A stretch of DNA of 64,000 bases from Citrobacter sp. FP75 (GTDB lineage Bacteria > Pseudomonadota > Gammaproteobacteria > Enterobacterales > Enterobacteriaceae), in NCBI RefSeq assembly GCF_018342065.1, contig NZ_JAFDOE010000002.1, positions 709,953-773,952 of the forward strand, written 5' to 3'. Within the stretch, counting starts at the first letter, position 1. Every line of letters starts with the position of its first letter. Made by a program: the position numbers and the translations under genes. Below are positions 61,227 through 64,000 of the stretch, in pieces. The notes below the pieces were generated by a model, which had not been told where the DNA came from, ran no database searches, and was given only the letters and a program-made list of their open reading frames with translations.

Positions 61227-63800
61227 ATGCGTCTGGATCGTCTTACTAATAAATTCCAGCTTGCTCTCGCCGATGCCCAGTCACTCGCACTGGGGCACGA
61301 CAACCAATTTATCGAACCTCTTCATCTAATGAGCGCCTTGCTTAATCAGGAAGGGGGATCGGTCCGTCCTTTGTTAACGTCTGCTGGCATTAATGCTGGC
61401 CAGTTACGCACAGCCATTGATCAGGCATTAAGCCGCTTGCCGCAGGTAGAAGGTACCGGCGGTGATGTGCAGCCTTCTCAGGAGCTGGTGCGTGTACTGA
61501 ATCTGTGCGACAAGCTGGCGCAAAAGCGTGGGGACAATTTTATTTCGTCGGAACTGTTCGTTCTGGCGGCGCTTGAGTCGCGCGGTACGCTGACCGATTT
61601 ATTAAAATCAGCGGGGGCGACGACCGCCAATATCACTCAGGCAATTGAACAGATGCGTGGAGGTGAAAGCGTGAACGATCAGGGGGCTGAAGACCAACGT
61701 CAGGCCTTGAAAAAATATACCGTCGATCTGACCGAACGTGCCGAACAGGGTAAGCTCGATCCGGTTATCGGCCGTGATGAAGAAATTCGCCGCACTATTC
61801 AGGTGCTGCAACGCCGTACTAAAAACAACCCGGTATTAATCGGTGAGCCTGGTGTCGGTAAAACGGCCATTGTTGAAGGACTTGCTCAGCGGATCATTAA
61901 TGGCGAAGTACCGGAAGGCTTAAAAGGCCGCCGGGTGCTGGCGCTGGATATGGGCGCGCTGGTGGCTGGGGCGAAATATCGCGGTGAATTTGAAGAACGT
62001 TTAAAAGGTGTGCTGAACGATCTGTCGAAACAGGAAGGTAACGTCATTCTGTTTATCGATGAGCTGCATACTATGGTTGGCGCAGGTAAAGCCGATGGTG
62101 CCATGGATGCCGGGAATATGCTGAAACCGGCGCTGGCACGTGGGGAACTGCATTGTGTCGGGGCCACAACGCTTGATGAGTATCGCCAGTACATCGAAAA
62201 GGATGCCGCACTTGAGCGTCGTTTCCAGAAGGTGTTTGTGGCTGAACCTTCAGTAGAAGACACCATCGCAATCTTGCGTGGCCTGAAAGAACGTTATGAA
62301 CTGCACCACCATGTGCAGATTACTGACCCGGCAATTGTTGCGGCAGCGACGCTGTCTCACCGCTACATTGCCGACCGTCAGTTACCGGATAAAGCCATCG
62401 ACCTTATCGATGAAGCCGCGTCCAGCATTCGTATGCAGATTGACTCCAAGCCGGAAGAACTGGACCGACTCGACCGCCGTATCATCCAGCTCAAACTGGA
62501 ACAACAGGCGTTAATGAAAGAGTCTGATGAAGCCAGTAAAAAACGTCTTGATATGCTCAACGAAGAGCTGGACGACAAAGAACGTCAGTACTCTGAGTTA
62601 GAAGAAGAGTGGAAAGCGGAAAAAGCGTCACTCTCCGGCACGCAGACGATTAAGGCTGAACTGGAGCAGGCGAAAATCGCTATCGAACAGGCGCGTCGCG
62701 TGGGTGACCTGGCGCGGATGTCCGAACTGCAGTACGGCAAAATTCCTGAGCTGGAAAAACAGCTGGAAGCAGCAACCCAGTCTGAAGGCAAAACCATGCG
62801 TCTGTTGCGTAATAAAGTGACGGATGCGGAAATTGCCGAAGTGCTGGCACGCTGGACGGGGATCCCTGTCGCCCGCATGCTGGAAGGCGAGCGTGAAAAA
62901 TTGCTGCGCATGGAGCAGGATCTGCATAACCGCGTAATTGGTCAGAACGAAGCGGTGGAAGCGGTATCTAACGCTATTCGCCGTAGCCGTGCGGGGCTGT
63001 CCGATCCGAATCGTCCGATCGGTTCGTTCTTGTTCCTCGGGCCGACCGGTGTCGGTAAAACTGAACTGTGTAAAGCGCTGGCTAACTTTATGTTCGACAG
63101 CGACGACGCGATGGTGCGTATCGATATGTCCGAGTTTATGGAGAAACACTCTGTCTCACGTCTGGTGGGTGCACCTCCGGGATACGTTGGTTATGAAGAG
63201 GGTGGCTATCTGACAGAAGCGGTACGTCGTCGTCCTTATTCCGTCATTCTGCTGGATGAAGTGGAAAAGGCGCATCCGGATGTGTTCAACATTCTGTTGC
63301 AGGTGCTGGACGACGGTCGACTGACCGACGGGCAGGGGAGAACGGTCGACTTCCGTAATACGGTGGTCATCATGACTTCGAACCTGGGATCCGATCTCAT
63401 CCAGGAACGTTTCGGCGACTTGGACTACGGACATATGAAAGATCTGGTACTGGGCGTTGTCAGCCAAAACTTCCGCCCGGAATTTATTAACCGTATAGAT
63501 GAAGTTGTTGTCTTCCATCCATTGGGTGAACAACATATTGCGTCTATTGCCCAGATCCAGTTGCAGCGTCTGTACAAACGTCTGGAAGAGCGTGGCTATG
63601 AAATCCACATCTCTGACGAGGCGTTGAAACTGCTGAGTGCGAATGGTTACGATCCGGTCTACGGGGCGCGTCCATTGAAACGTGCTATCCAGCAGCAGAT
63701 TGAAAACCCGCTGGCCCAGCAAATCCTGTCTGGTGAGCTGGTTCCTGGCAAAACCATTCGTCTGGAAGTGAATGACGATCGTATTGTGGCAGTGCAGTAA
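61227..63800 (+). CDS. clpB: ClpB disaggregase
   Basis: ClpB is the Hsp100 AAA+ unfoldase that solubilises aggregates with the DnaK system, including GrpE from this window. The start [20 protein letters not shown], behind GGGAGG, gives 857 residues as in E. coli; four upstream codons remain open but lack support. The N domain covers about 1-145. NBD1 has Walker A GEPGVGKT near residue 206. The coiled-coil M domain lies around 410-520, and NBD2 has GPTGVGKT near residue 605. A GTG at codon 149 (61671), preceded by GGAGG, is in the place where E. coli begins the short ClpB form. Confidence 0.98.
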   Translation: MRLDRLTNKFQLALADAQSLALGHDNQFIEPLHLMSALLNQEGGSVRPLLTSAGINAGQLRTAIDQALSRLPQVEGTGGDVQPSQELVRVLNLCDKLAQKRGDNFISSELFVLAALESRGTLTDLLKSAGATTANITQAIEQMRGGESVNDQGAEDQRQALKKYTVDLTERAEQGKLDPVIGRDEEIRRTIQVLQRRTKNNPVLIGEPGVGKTAIVEGLAQRIINGEVPEGLKGRRVLALDMGALVAGAKYRGEFEERLKGVLNDLSKQEGNVILFIDELHTMVGAGKADGAMDAGNMLKPALARGELHCVGATTLDEYRQYIEKDAALERRFQKVFVAEPSVEDTIAILRGLKERYELHHHVQITDPAIVAAATLSHRYIADRQLPDKAIDLIDEAASSIRMQIDSKPEELDRLDRRIIQLKLEQQALMKESDEASKKRLDMLNEELDDKERQYSELEEEWKAEKASLSGTQTIKAELEQAKIAIEQARRVGDLARMSELQYGKIPELEKQLEAATQSEGKTMRLLRNKVTDAEIAEVLARWTGIPVARMLEGEREKLLRMEQDLHNRVIGQNEAVEAVSNAIRRSRAGLSDPNRPIGSFLFLGPTGVGKTELCKALANFMFDSDDAMVRIDMSEFMEKHSVSRLVGAPPGYVGYEEGGYLTEAVRRRPYSVILLDEVEKAHPDVFNILLQVLDDGRLTDGQGRTVDFRNTVVIMTSNLGSDLIQERFGDLDYGHMKDLVLGVVSQNFRPEFINRIDEVVVFHPLGEQHIASIAQIQLQRLYKRLEERGYEIHISDEALKLLSANGYDPVYGARPLKRAIQQQIENPLAQQILSGELVPGKTIRLEVNDDRIVAVQ

Positions 63801-63815
63801 GTCACAAAATACTAA

Positions 63816-63842
63816 AAACGGGCCCTGCGGGGCTCGTTTTTG
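63816..63842 (+). terminator. Rho-independent terminator after clpB
   Basis: CGGGCCC pairs with GGGGCTCG (one G-U) around TGC and is followed by TTTTTG, with an A-run on the other side. It ends the clpB transcript 16 bp after its stop, before the rRNA operon promoter. Confidence 0.9.
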
Positions 63843-63924
63843 TTTAAAAACCAGGCAAAAATAACCATTCATTACTGGTTTTGGTGGAAAAGTAATCGGT
63901 TGATAAGTTTTTTGTATTTTCCCC

Positions 63925-63952
63925 TTGTCAGCCTGAAATAACTCCCTATAAT
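63925..63952 (+). promoter_or_regulatory. rRNA operon P1 promoter (rrnG position)
   Basis: TTGTCA and TATAAT are separated by 16 bp and followed by the GC-rich discriminator GCGCC, as in rrn P1 promoters. A run of A and T upstream (63885-63920) is consistent with an UP element. In E. coli K-12 the operon after clpB is rrnG. The 16S gene lies beyond the window edge. Confidence 0.9.
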
Positions 63953-64000
63953 GCGCCTCCACTGACACGGAACAACGGATTACAAGCCGCCGGGTCAGCG

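Overview
The window is a piece of an enterobacterial chromosome, closest to the Salmonella/Citrobacter branch. The host genes match E. coli K-12 orthologues almost residue for residue and keep the order smpB-ratA-ratB-bamE-recN-nadK-grpE...clpB-rrn. A Salmonella-type bapABCD locus (giant Ig-repeat adhesin plus type I secretion) lies between smpB and ssrA. PheA and other proteins differ slightly from the Salmonella sequences as I recall them, so I favour Citrobacter. That species call is an inference.

Region 1 (1 to about 22,760) is the late half of a P2/Fels-2-type prophage integrated at the 3' end of ssrA. It reads Q-P (leftward), O-N-M-L-X-Y-K-lysA-lysB-lysC-R-S, a cargo gene, V-W-J-I-H-G, a second cargo gene, then FI-FII-E/E'-T-U-D-ogr. 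Integrase, repressor and replication genes would lie beyond the left edge. All structural and lysis genes seen here look intact, including the -1 frameshift fusion E/E', nested Rz-type spanins and a P1-Lyz-like SAR endolysin. Three TTGT-N12-ACA type dyads stand at the positions expected for Ogr-activated late promoters. Two AT-rich cargo genes point against the phage genes: an unrecognised four-helix membrane protein between S and V, and an acyltransferase-3 family protein at the place where P2 carries Z/fun.

Region 2 (22,762 to 39,852) holds tmRNA (ssrA, minus strand, tag ANDENYALAA) and a four-gene minus-strand locus: the 3,739-residue BapA-like adhesin and its outer-membrane, ABC and membrane-fusion partners. 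A 579-bp AT-rich stretch without genes lies upstream of bapA. In E. coli K-12 smpB and ssrA are neighbours, so the bap locus reads as an insert between two partners of the same trans-translation system.

Region 3 (39,853 to 64,000) is conserved core genome. It carries smpB, ratAB, bamE, recN (two LexA boxes), nadK, grpE (sigma-32 promoter), corB, ypjD, ffh, the rpsP-rimM-trmD-rplS operon, the yfiR-dgcN-yfiB c-di-GMP module, yfiL, aroF-tyrA (TyrR boxes), pheL-pheA (attenuator), raiA, bamD, rluD-pgeF and clpB (sigma-32 promoter). It ends at the P1 promoter of an rRNA operon; the 16S gene itself is outside the window.

The strongest candidates for undescribed biology are the unknown membrane protein at 8,869-9,789 and the acyltransferase at 14,288-15,340, which look like lysogenic-conversion or superinfection-exclusion genes. 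Next are the modular adhesin with its AT-rich control region and a long hairpin element between ffh and rpsP.
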